From CAWCKS01 sp963763485 (GTDB lineage: Bacteria; Pseudomonadota; Alphaproteobacteria; Rhizobiales; Xanthobacteraceae), in assembly GCA_963763485.1 (NCBI GenBank), contig CAVXOW010000003.1, forward strand, positions 567,591 to 631,590: 64,000 nt of DNA. Direction: 5' to 3'. The notes beneath the pieces are model-generated. The model saw only the letters and a list, made by a program, of their open reading frames with translations. It did no database searches and was not told the DNA's origin. Made by a program: the position numbers and the translations under genes. Position 1 is the stretch's first letter. Each line of letters begins with the position of its first letter. Below are positions 52,939 through 63,757 of this stretch, in pieces.

Positions 52939-55879
52939 CTACGATGGCAGCGTGTCGAGCATGGTGCGTGCGATACGGAGGTCCACTATTTCTAGTCCCG
53001 CGGTGAACCTGCAGCAGACTGGTTCGAGTATTTGTCTCACCTCGTGATGGCGCTCTTGGCTCGCGCGCAATCGCGCACGGCTCAGAGCGATGCGCAACTC
53101 CAAGAGCATGGCGCCCTGCTCGCGAGCGACTTCATTGGCTTTCAGAAAACAATTTTCCGCCTCTGTCGCAATAGCGAGCCCTTCGCGTTGCAGAAGAAAT
53201 TCACCCCTCAGGCGCATGAGTTCGGCCGTATGCATACCCTCACCACTATGCTCCGTACGAGTGACAGCTCGCCTTACCGTATCACAGGCCTCATCAAGCT
53301 GACCGAGCCCGGCAAGCCCCTCAGCAAGATAGCCCAGAAATTGAGCATAGCGGATTTGCCAACCGGTCTGCTCACACCGCTCGAGCGCATGGCTTAAAAG
53401 TGCCACCCCGTGCGAAAACTCGCCGCGCTCGATAAGCAGCTTTCCCTTCCAGCAATTTCCCACAAGCTTCCAGAGTGCAGCATCGTTACGGGTAGCCGCA
53501 TCGATCATGGCTGCTATCGCACCCTCCGCGCCGGCAAGATCGCCAATCATCAACGAAATCGGGCACAATCCGTCCTGCAGCACCCAACAGAGCGTAAATC
53601 CCGCGTCAGAAGCTCGCGACTTTTCGAAGCCGAGACGAGCTTCCTTGACGGCACTGTCGACCTCGCCCAGAAGGCATAGTACGTTCGCCAGTTTCGAGCG
53701 TGCGATCGGCCGTTGGTCCAAGAAGAATTCTTGTCGTCTCGTCCCCAGCCCCGGGCATCGAGTAGTGATCAACAACCCGCTGAAGGCAGATCTGCGCTTC
53801 CCGCAATTGTCCGGCATAGAGCAGCGAGGTTCCGAGATAGCGATCGCTCATCAACCTCGTGGCCACCTCAGAGCTACTCTGAGCAACCTTAGCGAGTTGC
53901 CTTACCGTGGTGAGTGCCGTCGCGTAATTTCCAGAGACTGTTTCCACCCAAGCGCGCGGCGCCCAGAGCTGCTGCAGTTGCAACTCGATGCTGTCAATCC
54001 CCTGAGCGAGTTCCACAGCTCTTGCGACCGCGGCGCGCGCTCGATCTACCGGGGCCATTGTCGCGCCCAATGCTACTGCGTACGCGAAACACATTTGCCG
54101 TTCCAGCGCGCCGCTCAAATTCAGGTCACGCCCGTGGACTGCGTACATGTGCTCCACGCGAGCGCAGCATTCACCGACCAGTGACATATGCGTCCAGATC
54201 GGCGCGAATGCGGCTGTCAGGACTTTGCCGATAACCGGGTCACCCTCGGGAGAGAATGACCAGTCTAGCGCAGAGCGGACATTGTCGAGTTCGCGGCTGC
54301 AGCGTGCCACGTTGTCGGCACTCAGCGAAATTATCGAGCCAGTTACCGCGGGCACAATCATATCCCGAAAATGTTCGGCTTGGCGTCGTGCCGCTGCCGG
54401 ATAGTCGCCACTTTCTGTCAGCTTTTCCAATGCGTAGGCGCGTATCGTTTCGAGCAGGCGCCATCGGTTAGGCGTTGTCGCTCCATCAAAGACGATCAGA
54501 GATTTGGTTACGAGATTGGCTATGTCGTCTGTTATTCTGCGTGGGTCTGTGGGATCGGCCACAGCTTTTGCCGCATCGAGGCTGAAGCCAGCCGCGAAGA
54601 TCGACAATTGACGCAACAGGGATTGCTCCTGTGTCGGAAGAAGCGCGTAGCTCCAATCAAGCGTAGCACGCAACGTCTGATGTCGTGGGAGCGCCGTACG
54701 GCGACGGCTCTTCAAAAGCTCAAATCGGTCGGAAAGGCCGGCCGCAACCTGCCGCACACCCAGCGTTGCGGCACGCGCGGCGGCAAATTCGATAGCAAGC
54801 GGGATACCGTCGAGATGCCTGCAGATTGCGGAGACCGACGAAAGAACATTTGCCTGCGGCGTGAAATTAACATCGATTGCTCGCGTCCTCGCGACGAACA
54901 GCTCGACAGCACTGTGCCCCAGCAGGATTCCCGGTTCTTCGTGATCTGACGCTGGTATGTCCAGCGGTCGCACTCGATAAACAAACTCACCAGCAATATC
55001 GAGTGGCTGTCGGCTCGTCGCCAATACGGTGACGTCTGGGCAATCCCGCACGAGGACCTCGGCAAGATTGGCGGCCGCGTCTACCACGTGTTCGCAATTG
55101 TCCAGAACCAACAGTACCTGTTTCGTGCCAATAGCTCGAGCGACCGCGTCGGCCGAAATCGTCTCGCTGCTGAGTTTGAGTCTAATGGCGCCGGCGACAA
55201 TAGATGCCACGAGACTCGGGTCTTTTGATGTGGCCAGCTCGATCAAAAATGAGCCATCGACAAATTCGTCAAGAAGATCGCGAGCAATGTCGATCGCCAG
55301 CGCGGTCTTACCAATGCCGCCGGGACCAGTAAGGGTTATGACCCGATACGCAGAAAGCAGATCGCGCAGTAGTTTTAACGCAGCGGATCGACCGACCAGG
55401 TTCGTGAGACGAGTTGGAAGATTGGTTCGCCGGTCACTTGTTGTTCGCCTATCACGCCTATCTTCGGTCTGCCTCGCGACGTGACCGTCTCGGATTCGCC
55501 AATCACCAAGCAGGCGATAGCCTCGGCCAGACGTTGTTTTCAGCAATGCTCGATCCGAGCCGAGCGCCTTACGAATTGCCGCTATGTGGACCTGGAGTGT
55601 GTTTTCCTCAACCGTTATGCCCGGCCAGGCATGCGCGATAAGCGTGTTCTTTCTGACAAGCTCCCCGTCGGATTCGGCTAATTTTTGAATGATTTCAAAG
55701 GCGCGGCCGCCGATCGCGACGGGGACACCGCGGATACGGAGTTCGCGCTGATCAATATCGATCTCTAACGCTCTGGCCGCGTAAGCGATTGGCGCCTTTG
55801 ATGGCACTTCCAAACCTTTGTCTTCAAACAAACGGCAGGACAATAGGCTGGCCGACGGCCTCTGCAAGACGACCAGCAA
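52939..55879 (-). pseudogene. Winged-helix / NB-ARC ATPase / TPR regulator, frameshifted
   Basis: A protein of about 980 residues. Residues about 35-125 are an OmpR-type winged helix (RELRIRGVPVAIGGRAFEII, ENTLQVHIAAIRKALG, GRGYRLLGDW). Next is an NB-ARC/STAND ATPase with Walker A TLTGPGGIGKTALAI near 185 and Walker B VLLVLDNCEHVVDAA near 265, then TSRQPL and PLAIEFAAAR. The C-terminal 400 residues are TPR-like. The frame breaks near 53745, between SMPGAGDETT and EFFLDQRPIA. Proteins of this plan are large signal-dependent regulators, often near catabolic genes. The adjoining crotonase/hydrolase cluster is a possible target. Confidence 0.7.
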
Positions 55880-56613
55880 TGTGCGACCGCTGTCATATCA
55901 GGGCCTGAGGGTTCGTGACGAGGGTGTTGGCGGGCAACTTTAAGCTTCACCTAAATGTGAACCGCATCAATGTCACTTGTGAGCGACGCACAGAGCCGGC
56001 CACCTAGCGCGGCGGTGACCGCTGACCGGTTGGAGACAGCTTTCCAGAACTCGCAGGCGCAAAGTCGCAGACTTCGGCGAATCGCGGACCGTGATTCCGT
56101 TGAGGCCTCGGAGCGAGCCCCCGGCCATGCAGTCCGTAGGCGGGGCCGCAGGCCTTGCTCGTCGAGCCTGCGCTTGCCTCACATCTGGCTTCCGGCGGCG
56201 CCGACCGTTTGGAAGCCGCGCTGGCGCGCAGACTTTATCGATGACCTGGCAAATGGAGCTGACAAGCGGCCGTCACGATCTCGAAGGAGACGCTGGCGGT
56301 GTTCGTGCCATTCTGATTAGCCAGCACGTTGGGCTTGCCAAGCACGGCGCTTGCTGCTGAGAATTCGCGGACGCGTCCGTCGGAGGCTGGCGCGCGTCCG
56401 GAGGCTTGCCTACGAGGTGAGCTAGATGTGACAGCCGACGTCTCGGGTCAGGGACGGGCACCGAGACCAACGATGAGGTTCGCCACCGGCAATTCGGCTA
56501 GGGAGATGGTTTGCTCAAACGAAAATAACTACTTGGCGGTTGAAGAAGCGCGACCGTGCTTGTACCGATCACGCCTGTTCCGGTGACAACGAATCGCCGA
56601 TTCAGGTCGACGA
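55880..56613. other. Stretch without a supported gene
   Basis: About 730 bp between the start of the regulator and the end of the crotonase gene. Frames are short, arginine-rich and on both strands, and none shows a family motif. The regulator's promoter must lie near 55880-55990. The remainder may be shredded coding sequence, but I cannot identify its origin. Confidence 0.5.
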
Positions 56614-57456
56614 TCAAGCGGGCCGTGTATGCGTGCTGTCGTCGTCGACCTGCCCGAGCGCAGGTAAGTACTGGCCGAAGTTCAATTCGAAGTCGCTTGC
56701 AACCCCATATCCGATGTTGCGGACCTTGGCCCGGCGTGCCCGCGCGCCGGGCAGTGCCAGAGTTGTGAAGAACATTTCGTTGCTCGACTGAAGCTCGGAA
56801 GCTGTCGGCGTCCCGAACCGACTTATCTGCGCCTTCGCCGCAGCCATCGTTTCACGGTCGAATGAGGCCAGACGCTGGACGAGCCTATCGACAAAAGAGT
56901 TGAGGTCGTCGTCGTCCAGCGTGCGGTTCACCCAGCCGTAGCGCTGGGCAATATCAGCATCGAAATCGTCGCCGCTGAGCACGATCTCAAGCGCTCGCGA
57001 CCGGCCGACTAAGCGCGGAAGCCACTCGAGCGCTCCGCCGCCAGGGACCAGTCCGACTCCGATCTCGGGGTTACCGAATAGGGCGCTCTGCCGGCTGGCG
57101 AAGCGCATGTCACAAGCCAGGGCGAACTCGTTACCGATGCCACGCGTGCGGCCTCGAATCTTGGCGATACTCACAACTGGCGTGGACAAGAGGCGCAAGA
57201 CAAAGTCGCGCCAAACGCCCAACAACCCTGGCAATTCAGCTGCATTGGATACGTCGAAATGGGCGATGAAAAACTCGGGGTTCGCCGACTCGAACATCAC
57301 AACCTTCAGGGACGCGTCCACCTCGATATCATTCATCAGCTCCCCCAATTCGACGATTGTTGTGGTATCAAATATGTTAATCGGCGGGTTGCTGAAAGTG
57401 ATCGTCCACCGACCCGGTTGGATCCGATCGATGTTGAACTGCGAATAGCCAGTCAT
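56614..57456 (-). CDS. Enoyl-CoA hydratase/isomerase (crotonase) family protein
   Basis: A 280-residue crotonase-fold protein. The oxyanion-hole strand is ACDMRFAS near residue 115, and GNPEIGVGLVPGGGALEWLPRL near 130 aligns with the active-site helix. The usual catalytic glutamates are not both evident (NPEIGVG keeps one), and the CoA-binding start is divergent, so the reaction is uncertain. The C-terminal 60 residues (FGTPTASELQSSNEMFFTTL) are also typical of hydratase-like proteins. The frame is intact. It is the last gene of a minus-strand cluster that includes the isochorismatase-like hydrolase 101 bp upstream. Confidence 0.8.
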   Translation of the reverse strand: MTGYSQFNIDRIQPGRWTITFSNPPINIFDTTTIVELGELMNDIEVDASLKVVMFESANPEFFIAHFDVSNAAELPGLLGVWRDFVLRLLSTPVVSIAKIRGRTRGIGNEFALACDMRFASRQSALFGNPEIGVGLVPGGGALEWLPRLVGRSRALEIVLSGDDFDADIAQRYGWVNRTLDDDDLNSFVDRLVQRLASFDRETMAAAKAQISRFGTPTASELQSSNEMFFTTLALPGARARRAKVRNIGYGVASDFELNFGQYLPALGQVDDDSTHTRPA

Positions 57457-57557
57457 GGCGCGTCTCCTATTTCGGTTAGCAGATTGGTTTTGCGTTAAAG
57501 CTGATCTCGGGACAAGTTAGCCGCAGTTCGGCGATCTCCACAGCGGAGTAGCCGAAC

Positions 57558-58208
57558 CTAGTGCCCGCCGAGCTCCGAGGCATGAGCAGAGGACATCAAC
57601 TCCACAATCTCATTCGTGGTCACGAGGGCGGTCGCGTATCTCGGAATATTGATTTCGAGAGCAGCGTACATCTCCTTGTCCGAATAATCGGCCGTCGCAT
57701 CTCTTACTACCGTGACCCCATAGCCAAGCTCAGCAGCGAAGCGAACGGTCGCTTCGAGGCATGTATGTGCGATCAGACCCATGATGATGAGTTGCTGAAT
57801 GCCGTGCCTTTTGAGTTGCAAGTCCAAATCGGTATTTGCGAATCCACTCGAGCACCAATGTTCAGTAGCGACGATCTCGCCCGGCTTGGGCTCGAACCCA
57901 GGATGCATCTCTCCGCCCCACGTGCCAAATTCGAAGGTTTTGTTTTTCCACGCCGCCTTCTGAACGGGCGCAATGTATTTCCATGTTTCGTAGTCGCCCG
58001 GGCGGTAGCGACGATGCATTGCATAGAAGACCCGAAGCTTTGCTTCGCGAGCCGCACTCAGGACCCGTAGCATGTGAGGGACGCACCCATTTGCTTCCGC
58101 CACGGCCCGAATGCGACTCCAGACCTTGCCTCCCTCGGAAATGAAATCGTTGTACGGATCAATCACCAGAAGCGCTGTGATCTCACTGTCATATGCATGT
58201 CGGGTCAT
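57558..58208 (-). CDS. Isochorismatase-family cysteine hydrolase
   Basis: A 216-residue hydrolase. The catalytic triad positions are visible: aspartate in LLVIDPYNDF near residue 17, a lysine near 93 (WKNKTFEFG region) and the nucleophile cysteine in GLIAHTCLEATVRFAAELGYG near 150, with the cis-peptide glycine preceding it. Substrates of this family include isochorismate, nicotinamide and N-carbamoyl compounds. The insertion near residues 65-105 (HRRYRPGDYETWKY) is shared with a group of amidases of unknown substrate. The frame is intact, unlike the genes just upstream of it. Confidence 0.88.
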   Translation of the reverse strand: MTRHAYDSEITALLVIDPYNDFISEGGKVWSRIRAVAEANGCVPHMLRVLSAAREAKLRVFYAMHRRYRPGDYETWKYIAPVQKAAWKNKTFEFGTWGGEMHPGFEPKPGEIVATEHWCSSGFANTDLDLQLKRHGIQQLIIMGLIAHTCLEATVRFAAELGYGVTVVRDATADYSDKEMYAALEINIPRYATALVTTNEIVELMSSAHASELGGH

Positions 58209-58259
58209 GACATCTTCTCCTTCGGCCCGTCTGGATCGCGAAGACTGCGATATCGCCCT

Positions 58260-58786
58260 TCAGTTTCTGAGCGCGGCCCGCTCAATGCTGGCCGCGAAGA
58301 GCGGCGTTTCGCTTTGATTGTGCGCGATGGACGCGGGTTGGCGCTGAGCACGAAATTGATCGAAAGGGATGCCCTGTCTGGCGAGAAACGCCAGGAGATC
58401 TTCAGTCGCGAAGGTCTGCACCCGGTTTTTAAATTCGCACTTGCCGCCGCCGATGTCCCGAACGATCAACTCCCATTTCACGTGAATGGTTGTTCGCCCG
58501 TTCGGCGTGAAAACATCGGATGTTGAGTCGAGTATCAGATGGCTTTTACTGCCACGCGTCTCAATATAGTGCTCCACTATGATGCTGCCGCCAATAATCT
58601 CGACGTTGATGGACATTCGTTTGCCGTCTGGCGCGGTTGTGAACCCGGCAGCGACGTGTGCTGGGGAACACGACTGATATTCTTTGCTCCGAGAAGGCCA
58701 AAGCACCATGTCGGAACATCTACCTTCTCGATTGGAGCGTTGATGATCGCCGTGAAGCTTGAATCAACGATTTGACGTTCGTTCAT
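58260..58786 (-). pseudogene. SRPBCC-like hypothetical protein, frameshifted
   Basis: MNERQIVDSSFTAIINAPIE begins at 58786, and after a one-base shift near 58700 the product continues SKEYQSCSPAHVAAGFTTAP, DGKRMSINVEIIGGS, HLILDSTSDVFTPNGRTTIH and SIAHNQSETPLFAASIER, about 175 residues in all. The alternating strands and the hydrophobic final helix fit a START/SRPBCC-type ligand-binding fold, though I do not recognise a named family. Its ATG overlaps the cupin stop by 3 bp, so the two were cotranslated. Confidence 0.55.
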
Positions 58787-59120
58787 TTCGCGGTCCTATT
58801 CATCATGCGTGGCGCAACGTGCGACGCTGCCTCACTCTTTGCGATTGGACCTCGCGACGTGTCCACAGTGAAAAGCGGCTTTCCTTTTTCCACGACGTAG
58901 GTCGCAAGCTCGATTGCCGTGCCGCTTCCAACATTCTTTGCGGCATGGATTGTGCCGGCCCGGAATAAAGAGAGCGCCCCCTGCCGTGTGCGTTACGGGT
59001 AATTTTCTTTCGGTCTGATACTCAAGTGAGCCCCCTCAGAATGTAGATGATCTCTTCACCAGGGTGCGTATGTTTGCCCAAGGCTGCCCCGGGGATGGCC
59101 GCGAATGCCGATTTCCTTCT
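58783..59120 (-). pseudogene. Cupin-domain protein remnant
   Basis: Cupin motif 1 (GKHTHPGEEIIYILRG, with both histidines and the glutamate) and motif 2 (TAGGALFIPAGTIHAAKNVG) are readable on the minus strand, but in three frames. Shifts occur near 59032 (after ILRG) and at the G run near 58960. The tail ATYVVEKGKPLFTVDTS ends in a TGA at 58783. The N-terminus with a signal sequence expected for the group is missing. The gene is therefore truncated and broken. Confidence 0.6.
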
Positions 59121-59163
59121 TCCCAGACACTGCACTAGCGCCGGTTTATTTGCCGCAAGGAGA

Positions 59164-59190
59164 AAGGAGGCGCCCGCAAAGCGCCCCCCG
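59164..59190 (-). terminator. Candidate terminator after the epoxide hydrolase gene
   Basis: The minus strand reads GGCGC-TTTGCGG-GCGCC with GG/CC extension, then TCCTTTCTCCTT. The stem is short, with an interior mismatch. Confidence 0.45.
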
Positions 59191-59194
59191 ACCT

Positions 59195-60494
59195 TCAGGT
59201 CGAGTTGCGAAGCGATCTGAAGCCTGCCCGCACCTCTTCCGCAAAGAGTTGGGGCTGTTCCCAGGCGGCAAAATGTCCGCCTTTGTCGACCTTGTTGTAG
59301 TACATGAGCTTGGGAAATGCCTTTTCGGCCCAGCTCCGAGGAGCCTGGTATAGCTCATCTGGAAAGACGCTCACGGCAACGGGGACGGAGACGCCCTTCA
59401 CACCAAGAAAGAAACCTTGTTTTCGAACGCTTCCCAATAGAGACGCCCAGAGGAAACTCCCGTGTTCGTCAACCATGTGAGCGTGATGTTGTCGAGAACA
59501 TCATCCCGCGTCAGACCTTCGTGCTGCCCGTCAAACGCACGCGAGATGAGCGCCAAGCTTCGCGAGTCGTGATCAAGCAGGTATCCGGCCAAGCCAACAG
59601 GAGAATCTGCAATCGCGTAAAGCGCCTGCGGCCGCAAGCCCATCTGGTAGCCGTAGCCGATGCCTTTCGCGTATTCGAGGACCAACTGCTCGTAAGCGAG
59701 CTTCTCGTCAGGAGAAATACCGTCCGGCGTCGGAACGCCCTGAAGAGCGGCCTTGTCAATGTCGGCTGAAAATACGCCGGGCATGTTGGAATGGATGCCG
59801 ATCAGCCCCGGAGGCGACTGTGCAGCCATGACCTCCGTGATGATCGCGCCCCAGTCGCCGCCTTGAGCCACAAACCTCATATAGCCGAGGCGCTTCATCA
59901 GAACGACCCAGGCGCGGCCGATACGGACGGGATCCCAGCCGGCTTGGGTCGGTTTACCGGAAAACCCATAGCCCGGGATCGACGGGATCACCACGTTGGA
60001 AAGCGTCTGATGCGCTCCCGCCGTGTGCGGTGGGGTTGGTCAGAGGGTCAATGACCTTCAGCTGCTCGATGATCGATCCAGGCCACCCGTGTGTGATGAT
60101 GATCGGCAGGGCGTTGTCATGCTTCGAACGGACATGGATAAAGTGAATGTCGAGCCCGTCGATCTCAGTCACGAAGTTTGGCAAGGCGTTCAATCTCGCC
60201 TCGGTCTTGCGCCAATCGTGTCCGTCGTCCAATATCGCGCGAGTTTTTGGAGCGTCGAAACTGTAGGCCCTTGCGACTTGATCCTTGACTGTTTCCCGTT
60301 CAGGCCAGCGAGTGGCCAGCACGCGACGACGCAAGTCAAACAAGCGCTTCACCAGAGACATTCACGTGGAACGGTCGAATTGAGCTGTCAGGCTCCGCGG
60401 CGCGCACTTCAGCTGGAAGTACGCTGAGCACGCTTGCAGCCGCGGAAGCGGCAAGAAAGGTGCGACGATCCGGTGAAGGCGAGATATCGGACAT
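59195..60494 (-). pseudogene. Tat-exported epoxide hydrolase, multiply frameshifted
   Basis: Four frames assemble into one epoxide hydrolase of about 430 residues. The twin-arginine signal (SPSPDRRTFLAASAAASVL) is followed by the EHN domain (RRRVLATRWPERETV, ARLNALPNFVTEIDGLDIHF). The alpha/beta core has ITHGWPGSIIEQLKVIDPL and SIPGYGFSGKP. The nucleophile aspartate is in AQGGDWGAIITE and the catalytic histidine in KGGHFAAWEQP. Breaks are near 60345, 60260, 60225, 59995 and 59420. The active residues survive, but five breaks in 1.3 kb argue for decay or very poor local sequence. Confidence 0.7.
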
Positions 60495-60712
60495 AACAAC
60501 GATCCTTTTGAAGACGGGAATGGACATTTAGGTCGAGTGAACCTGATCGCGATCTTCGTGCCCAGGGGCCGGTACCGCCATCCCACTATCGGAAGGAATG
60601 TTCATATCAAAGTATGACTGAGACAGAGTTGCTCGTGGCCCTCGCCTGCGCGCATGATCAGGCGAGCTCTCGGTGCCAGAGCATCATCGCGCGCCTTCAA
60701 TGCTTTAGGATT

Positions 60713-62431
60713 TCAGCCGGCTGAAGCTCGAGCTGCAGGCAGCTCAAAAATAAATCTTGCACCACCGAGCGCGGAATGGTTGTCAGCGCGGATACGACCA
60801 CGTGGGCTTCGATAATCGAGCGCACGATCGGAAACCCAAGCCCATGCCGCTTTCCTTCGTCGTAAAAAAGCTATCGAACAAGTGCGGTAGATGCGCTGAA
60901 AGTATTTGGGGCCGCTGTCTTCAATAATGCAGCACACCCATTGGGGGCCGTCTTGGTGTGTTCGTATACTGATGTTGCGGCGAATAGCTTCCGATTTCGT
61001 GAGCGCCTGAACCGCATTGATCGCGAGGTTCACGACCACTTGTTGGAGTTGTGTGTGATCGCCGATTACTTGCGAAAGAGGTTGCGCCAAATCAAGTGAA
61101 ATTGAGATGCCCTTTGATTGCAACTCGTGGCGGAGAAACAATAAGGATTGCCCGATCACCTCATGTAGCGCCACCGGGCTTTGCTCAGCAGGTCGTCCCG
61201 CCGCCATTTCCCGGATTCGCGCCACAACCTCGGCTGCGCGCCCCGCATCATCCAGTATCCGCCGCATTGAGGCCCGCGCCTTTGCGACATTGGGTTCTGG
61301 CCTATCAAGCCAGCGCAGTGCGGTCTCTCCATTGGTCCGGATAGCAGCGAGCGGTTGGTTGACTTCGTGTGCGATCGACGCGGTAAGTTCCCCGAGCATT
61401 GAGACGCGCGCCGCGTGCGCGAAGTCAGACTGAACGTGCTGCAACCTTTCCTGCGCACGAGCACGGTCGCTGATATCGATCATAGCAACCCAACTCAGCG
61501 CAAGTCGTCGGCCTGCCCCAGTCTTGCCGAAACAAAAAGTACGGCGATTCGCGCTCATCGATGGTGGTAATTTTCGTCTCTTCCTGAAATATCGCTTCGC
61601 CCCGGAAGGCCGCTTCAATCGCCCGGCGAAATGTCGCTGGAGTTTGCCGCCACAACGAATTCCACGCGCCGAGGAGCTCTGTACGGCCGCTCGCCCCAAA
61701 CATCCGGACGGCACTTTCGTTCACGTCTTGCGCGATCAGCGCGTCCATCATTCCAGGCAATGCGTCCGGATTTTCTCGTCTAGGTAATTACTTAGGTTCG
61801 TGACGCCGCCAACGCGTAGCCCGCGCAACGACTTCGAAACTCCGCGCAAATCGAATTGCCAAAGGCGATCGGCATATTGTGAAATAGGTGCCGATATCGT
61901 TGCTCGCTCTGTCGCAGCGCGTCTTCAGCCAATTTTCGATCTTCGATGTCCGTGTTGATGCCGTGCCAAGCAACGATACTCCCGCTCGCGTCGAGCATAG
62001 GCTCCGCCCAAAATAGGAACCAGCGATAGACCCCATCAAAGCGCCGCATACGCGCTTCGGCCTGGCCGGGTTCCGACGCAAGCACCTTGCCCCACGATCG
62101 GATAATCCCGGAAGATCGTTTGGATAAATCGCCTCTAACCATTGCCAGCCGAGAGCCCGCTCCCGGCTATTCCTGCATAATCAAGCCAGCGCTTGTTGAG
62201 ATATTCGGTGTAACCATCGGCTCTGGTGCGCCAAGCGAAAACCGGGATAAAATCAAGCGTTGCTTGCTGGTCTCGATCGCCTTCAGCCGCACGAATGTCC
62301 TTCAATTGCAACGCGGGCGCCCCCGCATCAGCGTCTTTCGGCGCGTTGACCTTGCCGCCCGCGGCTGGGGGGAGGAATAGGGGTAGCGTTAGGCATCGCC
62401 AGGAGCTTTCCGCGCGACCTAGCTTCGTCAC
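60713..62431 (-). pseudogene. PAS-domain sensor histidine kinase, multiply frameshifted
   Basis: At least four frames. From the N-terminus: a PAS domain (QATLDFIPVFAWRTRADGYT), the end of a PAS-PAC unit with FDGVYRWFLFWAEPML and WHGINTDIEDRK, a third PAS region (NESAVRMFGASGRTELLG), then HisKA with the phosphoacceptor histidine in ASIAHEVNQPLAAIRTN, and the HATPase N box (QQVVVNLAINAVQALT). The G boxes near the end are scrambled (WAWVSDRALDYRSPRGRI). This is the FixL/DctB-like class common in Bradyrhizobium. It lies 125 bp downstream of a receiver gene that is also broken. Confidence 0.65.
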
Positions 62432-62556
62432 CTAAAGCGCGGTCTCGGTTTTCGGCAACTCCGATCTGATCAGGTTTGCCGAACGGTTGCCAGTGTTAGC
62501 TTTCTGAAGAATATTGAAATTGGACCCTTAGGCTCACGCGACGCAAGGATCTGCCC

Positions 62557-62954
62557 CTAGGGGGTCCGACATTTTTCGAGACAAGCGATCAGGGCGGCCG
62601 TGTCAAACGGCTTTCGCAAGAAGCAAACGAGCCTGCAGCTGATGCTTTCGCTTCCAGACCCGGATCCGCGCGAGCCGTGATCATAATGAACGGCGTGGTC
62701 GAACCGCGGGATTCGAGCAGACGCTTCAAATCAAACCCGCTCATGCCGGGCATATGGATGTCAGTAATGATACAGTCACAGGAGTTGTCGCCACCCGACA
62801 CAACAAATTCGTCAGCAGAGGCGTAACCCCACGCTTCGAATCCCAGCGAAGCGAGCGATTTTACAAGTGCCGTTCGGAATGGATCGTCATCCTCGATAAC
62901 CGCAATTGAGGGCTCCTCTGGCCACGCAGTATCCTTTCCCCCGCAAAGTGCCGC
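62557..62954 (-). pseudogene. Single-domain response regulator (CheY-like), frameshifted
   Basis: A receiver domain readable as PSIAVIEDDDPFRTALVKSL, SLGFEAWGYASADEF, CIITDIHMPGMSGFDLKRLL (phosphoacceptor aspartate) and TPFIMITARADPGLE. After a one-base shift near 62632 it continues FLRKPFDTAALIACLEK with the conserved lysine and a TAG at 62557. The frame is open up to 62954 but has no ATG, GTG or TTG before 62801, so the start is unresolved. It probably pairs with the broken kinase downstream. Confidence 0.6.
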
Positions 62955-63021
62955 TTACGGCGGGAAGAGTGGAATATGCATCTTGCAGATCGACGTGACG
63001 TCGAGAAGCTATACAGAAGTG

Positions 63022-63660
63022 TTAGCCGACCGAGGGCCGCTTGGGCTTGATCACCTCGGCCATTCGGACGAGGTCCGCCAAGGATCGCGCGTTCATCTTG
63101 CGCATTGCCGCGCCGCGATGAATTTTCACGGTGATCTCGCTAATGCCGAGATCACCCGCAACTTGCTTGTTCATCTTGCCAGATGTCACGAGCAACATCA
63201 CCTCTTGCTCGCGGGCGGACAGGCTCTGGAACCGTTGTTGAATGTCCAGTTGCTGCTTGTCGACGCTACGTTGCTGCCGATCGCGCTCGATCGCCAACAT
63301 CACCGCGTCGAGCATGTCCTGGTCACGAAAAGGTTTGGGGAGAAAGTCGATCGCACCGTGCTTCATTGCACGCACGGACATCGGAATATCTCCGTACCCG
63401 GTCATCATAATTACCGGGAGACGAACGCCAAGATCCGTTAGTTGAGCCTGGAATTCCAACCCATTCATATCGGGCAATCGAACATCGATGACGACACACC
63501 CTGGTCTCTCGGGAGTGCCCGCGTTCAGAAAATCACCAGCCGTCGCATAGGTTTGCGTGGTGAGACCGACGGATTTGAATAGATTCTCCAACGCGCCGCA
63601 CATCGACGCATCGTCGTCGACGACGTGCACAATCGCCCGATCACTCGTCTGCGGCCGCAT
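63022..63660 (-). CDS. FixJ-family two-component response regulator
   Basis: A 212-residue regulator. Residues 8-120 form a receiver (VHVVDDDASMCGALENLF, phosphoacceptor aspartate in CVVIDVRLPDMNG, PVIMMTGYGDIPMSV, LPKPFRD). Residues about 145-205 form a LuxR/GerE helix-turn-helix (LSAREQEVMLLVTSGKMNK, SEITVKIHRGAAMRKMNA). This is the FixJ/NodW/TodT type that is numerous in Bradyrhizobium. The start at 63660 (MRPQTSDRA) is taken because upstream residues are not conserved. The frame is intact. The kinase upstream (63758 on) is a likely partner. Confidence 0.92.
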   Translation of the reverse strand: MRPQTSDRAIVHVVDDDASMCGALENLFKSVGLTTQTYATAGDFLNAGTPERPGCVVIDVRLPDMNGLEFQAQLTDLGVRLPVIMMTGYGDIPMSVRAMKHGAIDFLPKPFRDQDMLDAVMLAIERDRQQRSVDKQQLDIQQRFQSLSAREQEVMLLVTSGKMNKQVAGDLGISEITVKIHRGAAMRKMNARSLADLVRMAEVIKPKRPSVG

Positions 63661-63757
63661 TGGCGGGGCCCACTTGCTGAGGTCCGGAAAATAGCACGAC
63701 ACCGGTAGGAGGGTAATCAAACGATGGTGTTAGCAGCGACGTGGTCAGCTGGCCGCA

